Below are positions 1 through 7,692 of a DNA stretch of 64,000 nt, in pieces. Each line of letters starts with the position of its first letter. Position 1 is the stretch's first letter. The stretch is taken from NCBI GenBank assembly GCA_036350795.1, contig JAZBNV010000138.1, positions 1-64,000 on the forward strand, written 5' to 3'. The DNA comes from JAUVKT01 sp036350795. Its GTDB lineage: Bacteria > Bacteroidota > Bacteroidia > Bacteroidales > VadinHA17. The notes under the pieces are model-generated. The model made no database searches, had not been told where the DNA came from, and saw only the letters and a program-made list of their open reading frames with translations. The translations under genes were made by a program, and so were the position numbers.

Positions 1-238
1 ATTGCCTCACTTCGTTCGGCGGACCCCTGCCTCCAGCAGGCAGGCTTTCATCCTGAGCTCACCCAGCAGGGAAAACAAAACTTTAACTGCCCCAGGTAAT
101 AACGGGATTGCCTCACTTCGTTCGGCGGACCCCTGCCTCCAGCAGGCAGGCTTTCATCCTGAGCTCACCCAGCAGGGAAAACAAAACTTTAACCGCCCCA
201 GGTAATAACGGGATTGCCTCACTTCGTTCGGCGGACCC
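1..238. repeat. 106-bp tandem direct repeat, 2.25 copies
   Basis: Copy 1 spans 1-106, copy 2 spans 107-212 and a truncated third copy spans 213-238. Copies 1 and 2 differ at one position that I can see (T to C in the AACTGCCCC segment). Each unit begins ATTGCCTCACTTCGTTCGG and contains a short CCTGC/GCAGG hairpin. The array may extend left of the window. It has no convincing reading frame and resembles the GC-rich intergenic repeats common in Bacteroidota genomes. Confidence 0.9.
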
Positions 239-258
239 TTCACTTCGTGGATTACCCT

Positions 259-393
259 GCAAACTGAAACAGTAAATGCTGCAAGAGCAGCATTTATTTT
301 TCTGTTTTATGTCTTCACTTATGTAAGCAAGCTTCCAACATTTGCCATAAAACAGAAAAACCACGTTATCACGTGGTTTCTGTTTCAGTTTGC
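259..393. repeat. nested inverted repeats between the tandem repeat and tRNA-Asp
   Basis: An outer 14-bp inverted repeat, GCAAACTGAAACAG (259-272) and its complement (380-393), encloses three smaller ones: AAATGCTGC/GCAGCATTT (274-295), CTGTTTTATG (302-311) with CATAAAACAG (346-355), and the terminator-like stem at 349-385. The right outer arm ends on the tRNA discriminator base. Transcribed from the minus strand this would fold into a compact multi-stem RNA just after the tRNA. Confidence 0.75.
349..385 (-). terminator. hairpin terminator of tRNA-Asp
   Basis: The arms AAACAGAAAAACCACG (349-364) and CGTGGTTTCTGTTT (372-385) pair with a small bulge around a short loop. The site begins 8 bases beyond the tRNA 3' end on the minus strand, and the far arm reads as a T-rich tract in that direction. 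Confidence 0.65.
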
Positions 394-467
394 GGTGCGG
401 ACGGGACTCGAACCCGCGACCCCCGGCGTGACAGGCCGGTATTCTAACCAAACTGAACTACCGCACC
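393..467 (-). tRNA. tRNA-Asp (GTC)
   Basis: The minus-strand sequence folds as a cloverleaf. The acceptor arms are GGTGCGG and CCGCACC, the anticodon stem is CCGGC/GCCGG around loop CTGTCAC (anticodon GTC), and the T arm contains GGTTCGAGTCC. The discriminator base is G and CCA is not encoded. It stands alone, with its own promoter upstream and a hairpin downstream. It would read aspartate codons GAC and GAU. Confidence 0.95.
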
Positions 468-483
468 GTTGCTTTAAGCGATG

Positions 484-513
484 CAAAAATAACTCATTTT
501 TTTTATTTGCAAA
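484..513 (-). promoter_or_regulatory. promoter of tRNA-Asp
   Basis: Read on the minus strand, TTTG (510-513) is followed after 18 bases by TATTTTTG (484-491), a full match to the Bacteroidota primary-sigma consensus TTTG-N17-23-TAnnTTTG. The -7 box lies 16 bases before the mature tRNA 5' end. Confidence 0.75.
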
Positions 514-856
514 GAAATAATACCAAAAAACAAGTATAGATTTTAATTTACACAGTATGGCTATGAAATAGCCCGACCCCGGCAGAAGGAAATTTATATT
601 GCTTCAACTACTGGTGAAGCTGCTTCTTTTTTCCGGCCATTGCAGTAAGGGACTGGTTACGGTAAATCTATGATGATATAGAGGCATAAAATAATCAACC
701 AGGTACTTAATAATTCTTTGGCTCAGGCTCCTTTGATTTATTGATTGTATCCTCACTATAATATTGCCGTTATTAATAACGTTATTAATGCCGTTATTAA
801 TGCCGGTATTATATCGATTCAGTTTATTGTATTCCAGGATTATACATGAAAGTGTT
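514..856. other. gene-free stretch between tRNA-Asp and the first caspase gene
   Basis: No convincing gene is seen here. A minus-strand frame of 107 codons (604-927) overlaps the caspase C-terminus and reads through a simple repeat, so it is treated as a shadow. The only structure found is the 12-base tandem repeat and palindrome at 769-804. Confidence 0.6.
769..804. repeat. 12-base tandem repeat with an 18-bp palindrome
   Basis: Three consecutive 12-mers read GTTATTAATAAC, GTTATTAATGCC and GTTATTAATGCC. The junction of the first two creates the perfect palindrome ATTAATAACGTTATTAAT at 772-789. It lies about 50 bases beyond the stop codon of the first caspase gene, so it could act in transcript ending or as a protein-binding site. 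Function is unknown. Confidence 0.7.
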
Positions 857-1744
857 TTAACGCAGAATAAGAATAAAATCCCCTCCTTCGTCTCCTGTAC
901 CCTGGATAACGCCGTATTGAGGTACATTGGGGCTGTTGTTTAAGACTGCTTCGCTCAGACTGTTAAACAGGGTCCTGGCCGACATATACTTCTCGTCGTT
1001 TTCATTGAGTCTTTTCATTAAATACTGCAGGAAAACACTCCTGTCAGGTACCTGCTCAAGGGTGCCGCTTGTCATTGCCTTCCTGCTGGGCAGGGAATAG
1101 AGCTTGTTTATCGATGCCGGGGCATCCGCGAATCCTTCTCGGGATTTGAAAATAGACCCTGCGAAGCAGGCATCAGTTATAAGAAGTGTATGTTTGGAGT
1201 TAATATCCTCGACAAAATCCTTTATTGTGCTGTTTCTTAGCCAGTTTACTGAGGAGGACCTGTCTGCATCTGATGGCAGCCAGAATCCTGTTTCCTTCTT
1301 TATATCCCACGATCCATGCCCGGCATAAAATATAATCAGGTTGTCGTTCTCGGTAATCCTGCTGCTTAAGCGATCAAGCTGTTTAATAATATCTGCCCTG
1401 CCCGGGTCTTTTAACAGAATAACATTCCCGGGTTTAAATAAATATTTCCCGGTTAAGGTCTTATAGAGCGAATCGGCATCCCTGATCGGATTATCCAGAT
1501 CGGGAAGGCCGGGATCATTGTAATTATTAATTCCTATAATTAAAGCATGATAGCAGTCTTCAATATTTGTTTTTTCCAGTGTAAGAGTGTCTGTATTGTT
1601 TTTTACCGCATTCAAAACTACTGCCGGCTTCCTGATAATAATAGTTCTTGCCTCACTCTCACCCTCAGCCTGCCCATTAACATTAGAATTAAAGCAGGCT
1701 GCCAGAAGGCTTATAAATACTATCTTGAGTAGATCGAAGTTCAT
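857..1744 (-). CDS. exported caspase-like peptidase (family C14), copy 1
   Basis: This 295-residue protein has a caspase/metacaspase p20-like core. The strand-turn LIIGINNY lies near residues 68-75, the catalytic His is H143 in YAGHG, and the catalytic Cys is C193 in DACFAGS. Such enzymes are cysteine endopeptidases, often specific for basic or acidic P1 residues; the specificity here cannot be read. The N-terminus is hydrophobic and ends in LLAAC, a plausible lipobox with C17, so a lipoprotein outside the cytoplasm is likely. It follows the beta-sandwich/barrel gene by 6 bases and is surely co-transcribed. The gene at 8450 is a close paralogue, sharing long identical blocks such as GFWLPSDA, DACFAGSIFK and LPSRKAMTSG. 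The catalytic dyad is intact. The substrate and biological role are unknown. Confidence 0.88.
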   Translation of the reverse strand: MNFDLLKIVFISLLAACFNSNVNGQAEGESEARTIIIRKPAVVLNAVKNNTDTLTLEKTNIEDCYHALIIGINNYNDPGLPDLDNPIRDADSLYKTLTGKYLFKPGNVILLKDPGRADIIKQLDRLSSRITENDNLIIFYAGHGSWDIKKETGFWLPSDADRSSSVNWLRNSTIKDFVEDINSKHTLLITDACFAGSIFKSREGFADAPASINKLYSLPSRKAMTSGTLEQVPDRSVFLQYLMKRLNENDEKYMSARTLFNSLSEAVLNNSPNVPQYGVIQGTGDEGGDFILILR

Positions 1745-1750
1745 AACTGT

Positions 1751-2674
1751 TTAATCAGGATTTAGCACAAATCTTAAAACAAAACCAATATTAAATCCGT
1801 CAAGGCTTTCATCCAGGCTTTCAGAAGGAATAAGATCTATCCAGGGTGACAGAAGATACTCTATCTCTATCCCCAGGTACAGGAATTTATAAAACCTGAT
1901 ATCGGCACCTAAGCCCAGGCTCCCAAATACGGTGTACCTGAAATATTCCTGGTCTTTATAATCGGTATTATATTTATAGATTAGTTTTGACTGACCAACA
2001 TATAAGAATGGGTACAGGGAGTATTTCTTTTTCTTAATAAAATCATATTCCAGTACCGCCCCTGCAGAATACCCCCAGTAGTAACCGGTATCCGGATATA
2101 CAGTGCTCATTTCGGAATAATTAATATCTTTTCGAAAGGTTTTGTAAATATCTCCTCTCAGTCCCAGTCCAAGCTGATTGAGATATACTATTCCTTTAGC
2201 ATTTATACCGAAAGAAGATGAGTTGAGAGCAAGCTTATTACCCAGGTTGGTATTCAGCCCGAGTTTAACAGGCTTCTTTGCTGAATGCACTATCAGTTCA
2301 GAGCGAACCGGGTCGGCCCTTACCCTGAACTTAACATTTACGCTTACAAGCTCATCAATATCCCTGAAAACGTCCCATATTATACATTTCCTTTCCCCGG
2401 GTCCTGTAACCAGCCCGACATCTCCCGTTACACTTACTAATGACTCTCCATAGGTTTTACCTCCATCAGTCGACATAAAGACTTTAACATTTACTGATTC
2501 AAAAGCTTCAATGTCAAGAAGATCATAATAGATGTGTATCTTTTCTCCCGCGATATCAGGATATACATTTTCAATTTTCTGTGCACTGCCATCTGCCAAT
2601 GAGAAAGTGAACAAAACAAGGAATATAAGCTTCCGGAATAAAAAGCCGCTGTTTTCTGACCTGATTTTATGCAT
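1751..2674 (-). CDS. exported beta-sandwich plus outer-membrane beta-barrel protein, partner of caspase copy 1
   Basis: The 307-residue product has a signal peptide (about residues 12-31, cleavage near GSA-Q). An N-terminal beta-sandwich-like domain (about 33-122) contains STDGGKTYGES and SVTGDVGLVTGPGERK. The C-terminal half (about 135-307) has alternating hydrophobic/polar strands and aromatic residues typical of a small outer-membrane barrel. It is the first gene of the cassette and precedes the caspase gene by 6 bases. The gene at 7693 shares the N-terminal signature S-x-x-GDVG-x5-PG and the same gene order. A surface or periplasmic role together with the peptidase is inferred from the pairing; no function is known to me. 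Confidence 0.75.
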   Translation of the reverse strand: MHKIRSENSGFLFRKLIFLVLFTFSLADGSAQKIENVYPDIAGEKIHIYYDLLDIEAFESVNVKVFMSTDGGKTYGESLVSVTGDVGLVTGPGERKCIIWDVFRDIDELVSVNVKFRVRADPVRSELIVHSAKKPVKLGLNTNLGNKLALNSSSFGINAKGIVYLNQLGLGLRGDIYKTFRKDINYSEMSTVYPDTGYYWGYSAGAVLEYDFIKKKKYSLYPFLYVGQSKLIYKYNTDYKDQEYFRYTVFGSLGLGADIRFYKFLYLGIEIEYLLSPWIDLIPSESLDESLDGFNIGFVLRFVLNPD

Positions 2675-2684
2675 TTAACATTGT

Positions 2685-2721
2685 ATCAATACTTTTTTGA
2701 AAGTTATGAAATAGTATTGAT
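2685..2721. promoter_or_regulatory. operator-like inverted repeat before caspase cassette 1
   Basis: The perfect 9-bp arms ATCAATACT (2685-2693) and AGTATTGAT (2713-2721) are separated by 19 bases. The nearer arm is 11 bases upstream of the start codon at 2674 on the minus strand. The centre spacing is 28 bp, a little under three helical turns, so a dimeric regulator binding two half-sites is possible. No regulator is identified. Confidence 0.5.
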
Positions 2722-2783
2722 TCTTCAAATGTTTTATCTTATTGCAATCTTGGTCTACTGAAAAATTTCCATGCAGTTTATTT

Positions 2784-3308
2784 TCATGGCATCTCTTTTC
2801 TGAACCAGGATTTGATTGGTTTTATCGGAACACTACGCCTGCAACGTGCTATCCTTAATACTCCTATTCTGCAAAGGAGAATCCCTGTAAGCAGGATAAA
2901 CAATCCTGCGACAGCCAGCATAAGATGTTCGGTATAGATTAATACTAAGAAAAGAAGTCCTCCTGCAGCTCCCAGTACTCTTCCTGTTGTAATTATTCTT
3001 TCCCCGGTTCTTATATCGCGCTGCTTTTTACTATCTGATAGGCTTATTCCTGGTTCATCATCATATAGCCTCGTATTATCCGGGCTTTTTCTCTGCGCTG
3101 CTGTTTTGGAGCTTCTGTTACCCGGGTCCAGCTTAAGGTTCTTAATGCTATCGCGGAATTCAATAATTTCATCTGCATCGCATGATGCACAGCACTTTCC
3201 AAACTTTTGCCATCTTGCTGACGCCGGTCTGTTTTGCAGGTTCATTGTAATAGATGTAATTTCTTTATTACAGTAATTACACATTGATGTACTCTGATTG
3301 GCCCCCAT
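2784..3308 (-). CDS. zinc-ribbon and membrane-anchor protein of unknown function
   Basis: The 174-residue protein starts with a probable zinc ribbon: C10-x2-C13 and C40-x2-C43. A polar, low-complexity middle (about 50-105) follows, then two closely spaced hydrophobic segments (about 110-155) and a basic tail ending RRSVPIKPIKSW. The layout suggests a cytoplasmic metal-binding head on a membrane hairpin. I do not recognise a family. It is separated from cassette 1 by about 110 bases and transcribed in the same direction, so it could feed into that cassette. Confidence 0.65.
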   Translation of the reverse strand: MGANQSTSMCNYCNKEITSITMNLQNRPASARWQKFGKCCASCDADEIIEFRDSIKNLKLDPGNRSSKTAAQRKSPDNTRLYDDEPGISLSDSKKQRDIRTGERIITTGRVLGAAGGLLFLVLIYTEHLMLAVAGLFILLTGILLCRIGVLRIARCRRSVPIKPIKSWFRKEMP

Positions 3309-3540
3309 TGAATTTGTGTGTTAAGTTTAAAAGTCTGCTGAATAAACTCTGCAACACCTCTTTCGTTTCCCTTCTTCGAAACGTCAATATATCACTTTTG
3401 TTCCGGGATTTTTAAGTGTATCTTTGAATGAACTTATACCAGGAAGGGAGCTGATTCTGTATAAGACTGGAGATGAGTTCTGTAACTTTACATGCTATTT
3501 AGAATTAACTTAAATTGGTAATTAATAGTATATTTAGGAT

Positions 3541-3984
3541 ATGAATCATGCACTGGATCAATATTCAAAGCCTCTTAAAGTCGAAAAGACCAGGCTTGCA
3601 AGCATCTATAGTCTTAATTCGAGGGACTCAAAAAAGGGACGCCTGTTTATGCCTTTATTCGATGAAAGATTTCCACTGGCCTTCAGGGTAAAGTACACTT
3701 ATCTCTCGAAATTCCTGGAAAGGGATAATGCTTCGGGTAATCATTACCACAGGATAAAGGAAGAAATTTTAATACCACTGCAGGGTACTTTTGAAATATA
3801 TCTTGAAGATGTTGAGAGCAGGGAGAGAGAAATGATTTCACTCTCTGGCGATGATAACAAAGGAATTTATATTAAAACAGGTATTTCTCATAAAGTGGTG
3901 TCGCGCGAAGAAAGTGGCATATTGCTTGTGCTTGCCTCAAGCCACAGTACTCTTGAAGACGAGATTGAATATATAGTGGAGTAG
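3541..3984 (+). CDS. WxcM/QdtA-like cupin, possible dTDP-sugar 3,4-ketoisomerase
   Basis: The 147-residue protein is a single cupin domain of the FdtA/QdtA/WxcM type. Members convert dTDP-4-keto-6-deoxyglucose to its 3-keto isomer, feeding amino-sugar synthesis for surface glycans. The motif GNHYH (H68, H70) followed by EEILIPLQG is characteristic, and the full length matches stand-alone members. It is not next to an aminotransferase or acyltransferase. It is about 12 kb from the rfbACD genes that would make its substrate, and it ends 11 bases from the convergent rsmD gene. The family call is firm; the exact substrate is inferred. Confidence 0.75.
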   Translation: MNHALDQYSKPLKVEKTRLASIYSLNSRDSKKGRLFMPLFDERFPLAFRVKYTYLSKFLERDNASGNHYHRIKEEILIPLQGTFEIYLEDVESREREMISLSGDDNKGIYIKTGISHKVVSREESGILLVLASSHSTLEDEIEYIVE

Positions 3985-3995
3985 GAGGGGCAGTA

Positions 3996-4529
3996 TTATT
4001 TCCTGAAGAAACTGAAATTTACACTTCCGTAGTGTCTGTGCTCTTCAAATGAAGGGTGAGTACCGAATGAATAATTCTTTGGGTGCTCAAGGATAAAAAG
4101 AGCATTATCGGCCATCAGCCCTGAATCAAGCACCAGTGCCGGAATTGTGTCAAGCCATGCCAGGTCGTAAGGAGGATCGGCGAATACAAAATCAAAAATC
4201 CCGGCCTTTTTCTTAATAAATGATTTCACATCTGCCTGTACCACCTCTGCTCCAACTGCACCCAGTTTATTAATATTTGCAGCAATAAATGAAGCATGCT
4301 TCCGGTTCTGCTCTACCATTACCACATGTTCTGCACCCCTGGAGTAAAACTCAAGGCCTATACTGCCTGTCCCGGCAAAGAGGTCGAGTACATTTTTATC
4401 TTCAAAGTCGTAACGAACCGATAAAATATTAAATAGACCCTCCCTGGCAAAATCAGTTGTTGGCCTTGCGCGGAAATCAGACGGAGGTGTGAACCTGCGG
4501 CCTTTGTATTTACCGCTTATTATACGCAA
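3996..4529 (-). CDS. rsmD: 16S rRNA (guanine966-N2)-methyltransferase RsmD
   Basis: The 177-residue class I methyltransferase has the RsmD opening MRIISGKYKGRRF, a SAM-binding motif DLFAGTGSIGLE (residues 49-60) and the catalytic DPPY tetrad at 118-121. It methylates N2 of G966 in 16S rRNA using S-adenosylmethionine, late in small-subunit assembly. Its start overlaps the end of the DUF3822 gene by 10 bases, so the two are translated from one transcript, an arrangement common in Bacteroidota. Confidence 0.93.
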   Translation of the reverse strand: MRIISGKYKGRRFTPPSDFRARPTTDFAREGLFNILSVRYDFEDKNVLDLFAGTGSIGLEFYSRGAEHVVMVEQNRKHASFIAANINKLGAVGAEVVQADVKSFIKKKAGIFDFVFADPPYDLAWLDTIPALVLDSGLMADNALFILEHPKNYSFGTHPSFEEHRHYGSVNFSFFRK

Positions 4530-5362
4530 TTTACTATATTAAAAAGGTTGGAGTAGCGGTGGAGGCTCAGTGGATCAAAAACATATGAAAGCGAAAAGCT
4601 TCCTTCGGGCTTCAGAAATTTAATATTTGCTGCGTAGGCTGAAAGATTTGTATGAAGCTCATCACCATAATCGACCTCTCCGCTTATATATAAAGGCTCC
4701 TTTGATGAAATTCCGAGTTTCTCAAAAGTAAACATCATGTAATATAGGATATCTGAAGCATTCCTGTACCTGAAAGTATTAAAAAACTCCAGCCTGCCAC
4801 TTTCAATAACAACAAGGTTAAAGAAGGTATCTTCAATATTTACCTGGATATGCCGGGCAGTATTTCCTGCAGAAGTCCTGAATGCAGAGTAAAGAAGGGG
4901 CTTGATATGATGCGACTGCGATGCATCCGGAAATGCTTTAACGAGCAAGGCCTGGAGATCCTGCCTGAGATCAAAAAGAATGTAGGAGTCGGGGTTATCG
5001 AGCCTGTTGTTGGCAACAAGGTAGCCTTCCTCAAGATTATGATTGAGAGTAAAATAATTGTCCTTTACCGCAGGGTCGAACAAGCCGGATGGCACCAGGG
5101 TGTTACGTTCAAAAACATAGATAAGCCTGTAGGCATGGTATTGCCTCCCTAAAAAATCATCCTTGAAAATAATCTCCTCAACCTGGGTGGCCAGTTCATT
5201 CTCTCTCCCGCTTAGCCTGTACTCCCTCATCATAACAAATTTATTACGAAGAGTATCAAGGAGGGAAAAAGAAAATCCATTCAGGCTGACCTGAATGGAT
5301 ATTTCGTAATTATTTGTAGAATTTATATCCAGTGTTTCGTCAAACAGTTCCTTCTCATACAT
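4520..5362 (-). CDS. DUF3822 family protein
   Basis: The 280-residue protein matches the overall pattern of DUF3822, a Bacteroidota family with an actin/HSP70-like appearance (two related halves, a segment near residue 185 reading VVIESGRLEFFNTF). Its function is unknown. It begins 19 bases after the stop of the upstream 212-residue gene and overlaps rsmD at its end, so the three appear to form one operon. The conserved neighbourhood with rsmD suggests a link to ribosome assembly or cell wall, but that is only inference. Confidence 0.8.
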   Translation of the reverse strand: MYEKELFDETLDINSTNNYEISIQVSLNGFSFSLLDTLRNKFVMMREYRLSGRENELATQVEEIIFKDDFLGRQYHAYRLIYVFERNTLVPSGLFDPAVKDNYFTLNHNLEEGYLVANNRLDNPDSYILFDLRQDLQALLVKAFPDASQSHHIKPLLYSAFRTSAGNTARHIQVNIEDTFFNLVVIESGRLEFFNTFRYRNASDILYYMMFTFEKLGISSKEPLYISGEVDYGDELHTNLSAYAANIKFLKPEGSFSLSYVFDPLSLHRYSNLFNIVNCV

Positions 5363-5381
5363 ATTATAAGAATACTACTGT

Positions 5382-6020
5382 TTAATTTTCCCAGTTACCG
5401 GCGTTGTTATTTGGCTCAGAGATGTTTCCGACTCTCATACCCGGGAAGCCTGTAATTCTTTCCCTGAGAGCGTTATAGTTAATAATAAGCTGCCTGTCAA
5501 GACCGGCAAGGAAAATATCATTAAGTACTGAAGCTTCAAATACTTCAACCATAACCATTGATCCGGTTTGAATCCTGGCAGCAGCCATTTCAAATTCGGT
5601 ATTACCGCAGAAAGGCACATACCTCAGAGAATCAACCCTGAATCCCGGATCAAAGATTGAATCACCAACAGCCGTATAGGAGGTGTCCCTCACAATCAGT
5701 CCCCGCTTGAGTGCTTCCCTTTCGGCTCTGCGGCCCCATTCCTCAAGCATTTCATCTGTAATTGATCCTTCCTTGTATATAAGGGGGAAAGAGTCTGTAA
5801 CAACAAAATTGATGAGTGTGTCAAAGCTTCCTGTATATCTTCCGTACTTTGATTTGTATGCTACCTGGGCAGTTCTTATATCAATAAGTCTCTCTTTGAT
5901 AGCATCCTCCCTGAGGTCTCTTTCTTTATTGAAACGGATAGGATTCATAATACTGTCAACCAGTAAATAACCAAGGACCAGGATCGCTGCAACCAGTAAA
6001 ATTCTTACAATGGTATTCAT
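5382..6020 (-). CDS. membrane-anchored protein of unknown function, first gene of the rsmD operon
   Basis: The chosen start gives 212 residues beginning MNTIVRILLVAAILVLGYLL, a single N-terminal transmembrane segment (about residues 4-22). The frame also holds an ATG at 6059, but the -7 promoter box at 6061-6068 abuts it, so the transcript would begin inside that longer version. After the membrane helix comes a charged helix (KERDLREDAIKERL) and a segment YKSKYGRYTGSFDTL resembling pilin/pseudopilin-like Bacteroidota proteins. The rest is exported. No known function. It leads the operon with DUF3822 and rsmD. Confidence 0.72.
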   Translation of the reverse strand: MNTIVRILLVAAILVLGYLLVDSIMNPIRFNKERDLREDAIKERLIDIRTAQVAYKSKYGRYTGSFDTLINFVVTDSFPLIYKEGSITDEMLEEWGRRAEREALKRGLIVRDTSYTAVGDSIFDPGFRVDSLRYVPFCGNTEFEMAAARIQTGSMVMVEVFEASVLNDIFLAGLDRQLIINYNALRERITGFPGMRVGNISEPNNNAGNWEN

Positions 6021-6060
6021 TTCTTTATTGTTGTTAATTAAGTATTTTTGTGTACGCATG

Positions 6061-6090
6061 CAAAATTAAAAAAATAAATTGAATACCAAA
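6061..6090 (-). promoter_or_regulatory. promoter of the 212-residue gene, DUF3822 and rsmD operon
   Basis: On the minus strand TTTG (6087-6090) and TAATTTTG (6061-6068) are spaced by 18 bases, a complete consensus match. Transcription would start near 6054, which supports translation from the ATG at 6020 rather than 6059. Confidence 0.7.
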
Positions 6091-6114
6091 TCTATACACC
6101 TCTTTTTGAGTTAA

Positions 6115-7527
6115 ATGTTAAAAAGTCACATAGAGAGCATTCTTGTTGATAATCTGGGACATACACCGACAGCTGATCAGAGTGAAGCAATATCAGGCCT
6201 GTCTGCATATGTTTTAGAAAATAATAATGATAATATTTTTGTACTTACGGGTTATGCCGGTACCGGTAAAACCACCCTGATAAAGGCTCTTGTCAGAACC
6301 CTTGAGAGCTTCAGGTTCAGGTCTGTATTACTCGCTCCTACCGGTCGTGCCGCAAAGGTGCTCGCTTCATATTCGGGTAAGGAGGCTTTTACGATACACA
6401 AGCATATCTACAGGCAGCGAGGCTCAAAAGACGGGATGGGCAGGTTTGAGCTTGACCGGAACCTGCTAAAGGAAGCTTTTTTTATTGTCGACGAATCGTC
6501 GATGATATCAAATAACAGCAGCGAACAATCTGTTTTTGGCAGTGGAAGGTTGCTTGACGACCTTGTAGAGTTTGTGTACAGCGGAAGGGATTGTAAGTTA
6601 ATACTCGTAGGGGATACCGCACAACTACCCCCTGTTGGTTCAGACATATCACCCGCGCTCGATGCTTCAGTGCTGGGGTCTTATGGTTTTGGTGTTCAGA
6701 ATGCCATACTCAGGAAAGTTGTTCGCCAGGCCGAGGAGTCGGGAATTCTTATGAATGCTACCGGGATCAGGATGATGGTGGAGGAGGGGAGCCCTGATCT
6801 GCCTAAGTTCAGGCTGGAAGGATTCTCTGATATTAAAAGGATTAGCGGAGAGTTCCTGCTTGAAGAGCTTGAGTCGTCGTATTCCTTTGCCGGATCCGAC
6901 GGGACAATTGTTGTTGTTAACTCAAACAGGCTGGCAAATAAATATAACCAGGGAATCAGGAACAGGATTTTATACCGCGAGGAAGATATAAGCTCAGGCG
7001 ACAGGGTGATGATAGTAAAAAACAACTATTACTGGACCGAAGATGATGAAAACATTGATTTTATTGCCAACGGGGATATTGCTGTAATAAAGAAAATAGT
7101 CTCAAGGGAAGAGAGGTATGGCTATAAGTATGCAGATATGATACTTGAATTCGGTGATTATAATACTGAACTCGAAGTAAAGGTTATTCTTGATACCCTG
7201 TGGACGGATAAGGCCTCACTGGGATATGATGAAAACAGGGAGCTCTTTCAGAATGTACAGGCAGATTATATTCATCTTAAAACCCGGAAGAAGCAGTATG
7301 ATGCCGTAAAGAAGGACCCCTTTTTCAATGCAATGCAGATTAAGTTTGCCTACGCGGTAACCTGCCATAAAGCCCAGGGCGGGCAGTGGGAAAGGGTTTT
7401 TTTTGACCAGGGAATGTTTAATGCACAGGAACCTACCATCGATTACCTGCGATGGTTGTATACCGCTGTTACCAGGTCGACCGATAAACTCTACCTGGTA
7501 AACTACTCCGGGAAGTTTTTTGACTGA
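6115..7527 (+). CDS. RecD-like superfamily 1 DNA helicase / AAA ATPase
   Basis: The 470-residue protein has an SF1B helicase layout. Walker A is GYAGTGKTT (residues 46-54), motif II has DESSMI near 130, a GDTAQLPPVG motif follows near 165, and the C-terminal UvrD-like module contains VTCHKAQGGQW and YTAVTRSTDKLYLV. It is far shorter than full RecD2 and lacks its N-terminal extension, matching the short stand-alone RecD-like helicases of Bacteroidota. A DNA-unwinding role in repair or recombination is likely; no RecB or RecC is nearby. It is divergent from the rsmD operon. Confidence 0.88.
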   Translation: MLKSHIESILVDNLGHTPTADQSEAISGLSAYVLENNNDNIFVLTGYAGTGKTTLIKALVRTLESFRFRSVLLAPTGRAAKVLASYSGKEAFTIHKHIYRQRGSKDGMGRFELDRNLLKEAFFIVDESSMISNNSSEQSVFGSGRLLDDLVEFVYSGRDCKLILVGDTAQLPPVGSDISPALDASVLGSYGFGVQNAILRKVVRQAEESGILMNATGIRMMVEEGSPDLPKFRLEGFSDIKRISGEFLLEELESSYSFAGSDGTIVVVNSNRLANKYNQGIRNRILYREEDISSGDRVMIVKNNYYWTEDDENIDFIANGDIAVIKKIVSREERYGYKYADMILEFGDYNTELEVKVILDTLWTDKASLGYDENRELFQNVQADYIHLKTRKKQYDAVKKDPFFNAMQIKFAYAVTCHKAQGGQWERVFFDQGMFNAQEPTIDYLRWLYTAVTRSTDKLYLVNYSGKFFD

Positions 7528-7624
7528 GGTCATTATGATTTTTAGCTATAAATGCACTTAACATCACGGCTGTAGCATTCCTGTTCTGAAAATACTCCCC
7601 TGTCAAAAATTCGGAAGATATTAT

Positions 7625-7638
7625 TAATCAGTTGATTA
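7625..7638. promoter_or_regulatory. palindrome upstream of caspase cassette 2
   Basis: TAATCA and TGATTA form 6-bp arms around GT, 55 bases before the start codon at 7693. It might be an operator, by analogy with the inverted repeat before cassette 1, but the two sites do not share an obvious long motif. Confidence 0.3.
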
Positions 7639-7692
7639 TTTTTACTATATTAGGGATATGATTGGTGTTGTTGTTTCACTATTTCCCGGCCT

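Noticed and set aside
113..451. A minus-strand frame of 112 codons running through the tRNA-Asp and tandem repeat
   Set aside because: It reads across the tRNA and non-coding repeats and has no recognisable protein features.
393..467. tRNA-Asp as an integration site of a mobile element
   Set aside because: The flanking repeats are inverted or tandem and no integrase or matching direct repeat of the tRNA 3' end is seen.
604..927. A minus-strand frame of 107 codons beyond caspase copy 1
   Set aside because: It overlaps the caspase C-terminus and translates the 12-base repeat (Asn/Ile-rich); no start context or family.
6115..7527. RecD-like helicase as part of a phage or defence system
   Set aside because: The stand-alone short form is common in Bacteroidota and there are no nuclease, methylase or phage genes beside it.
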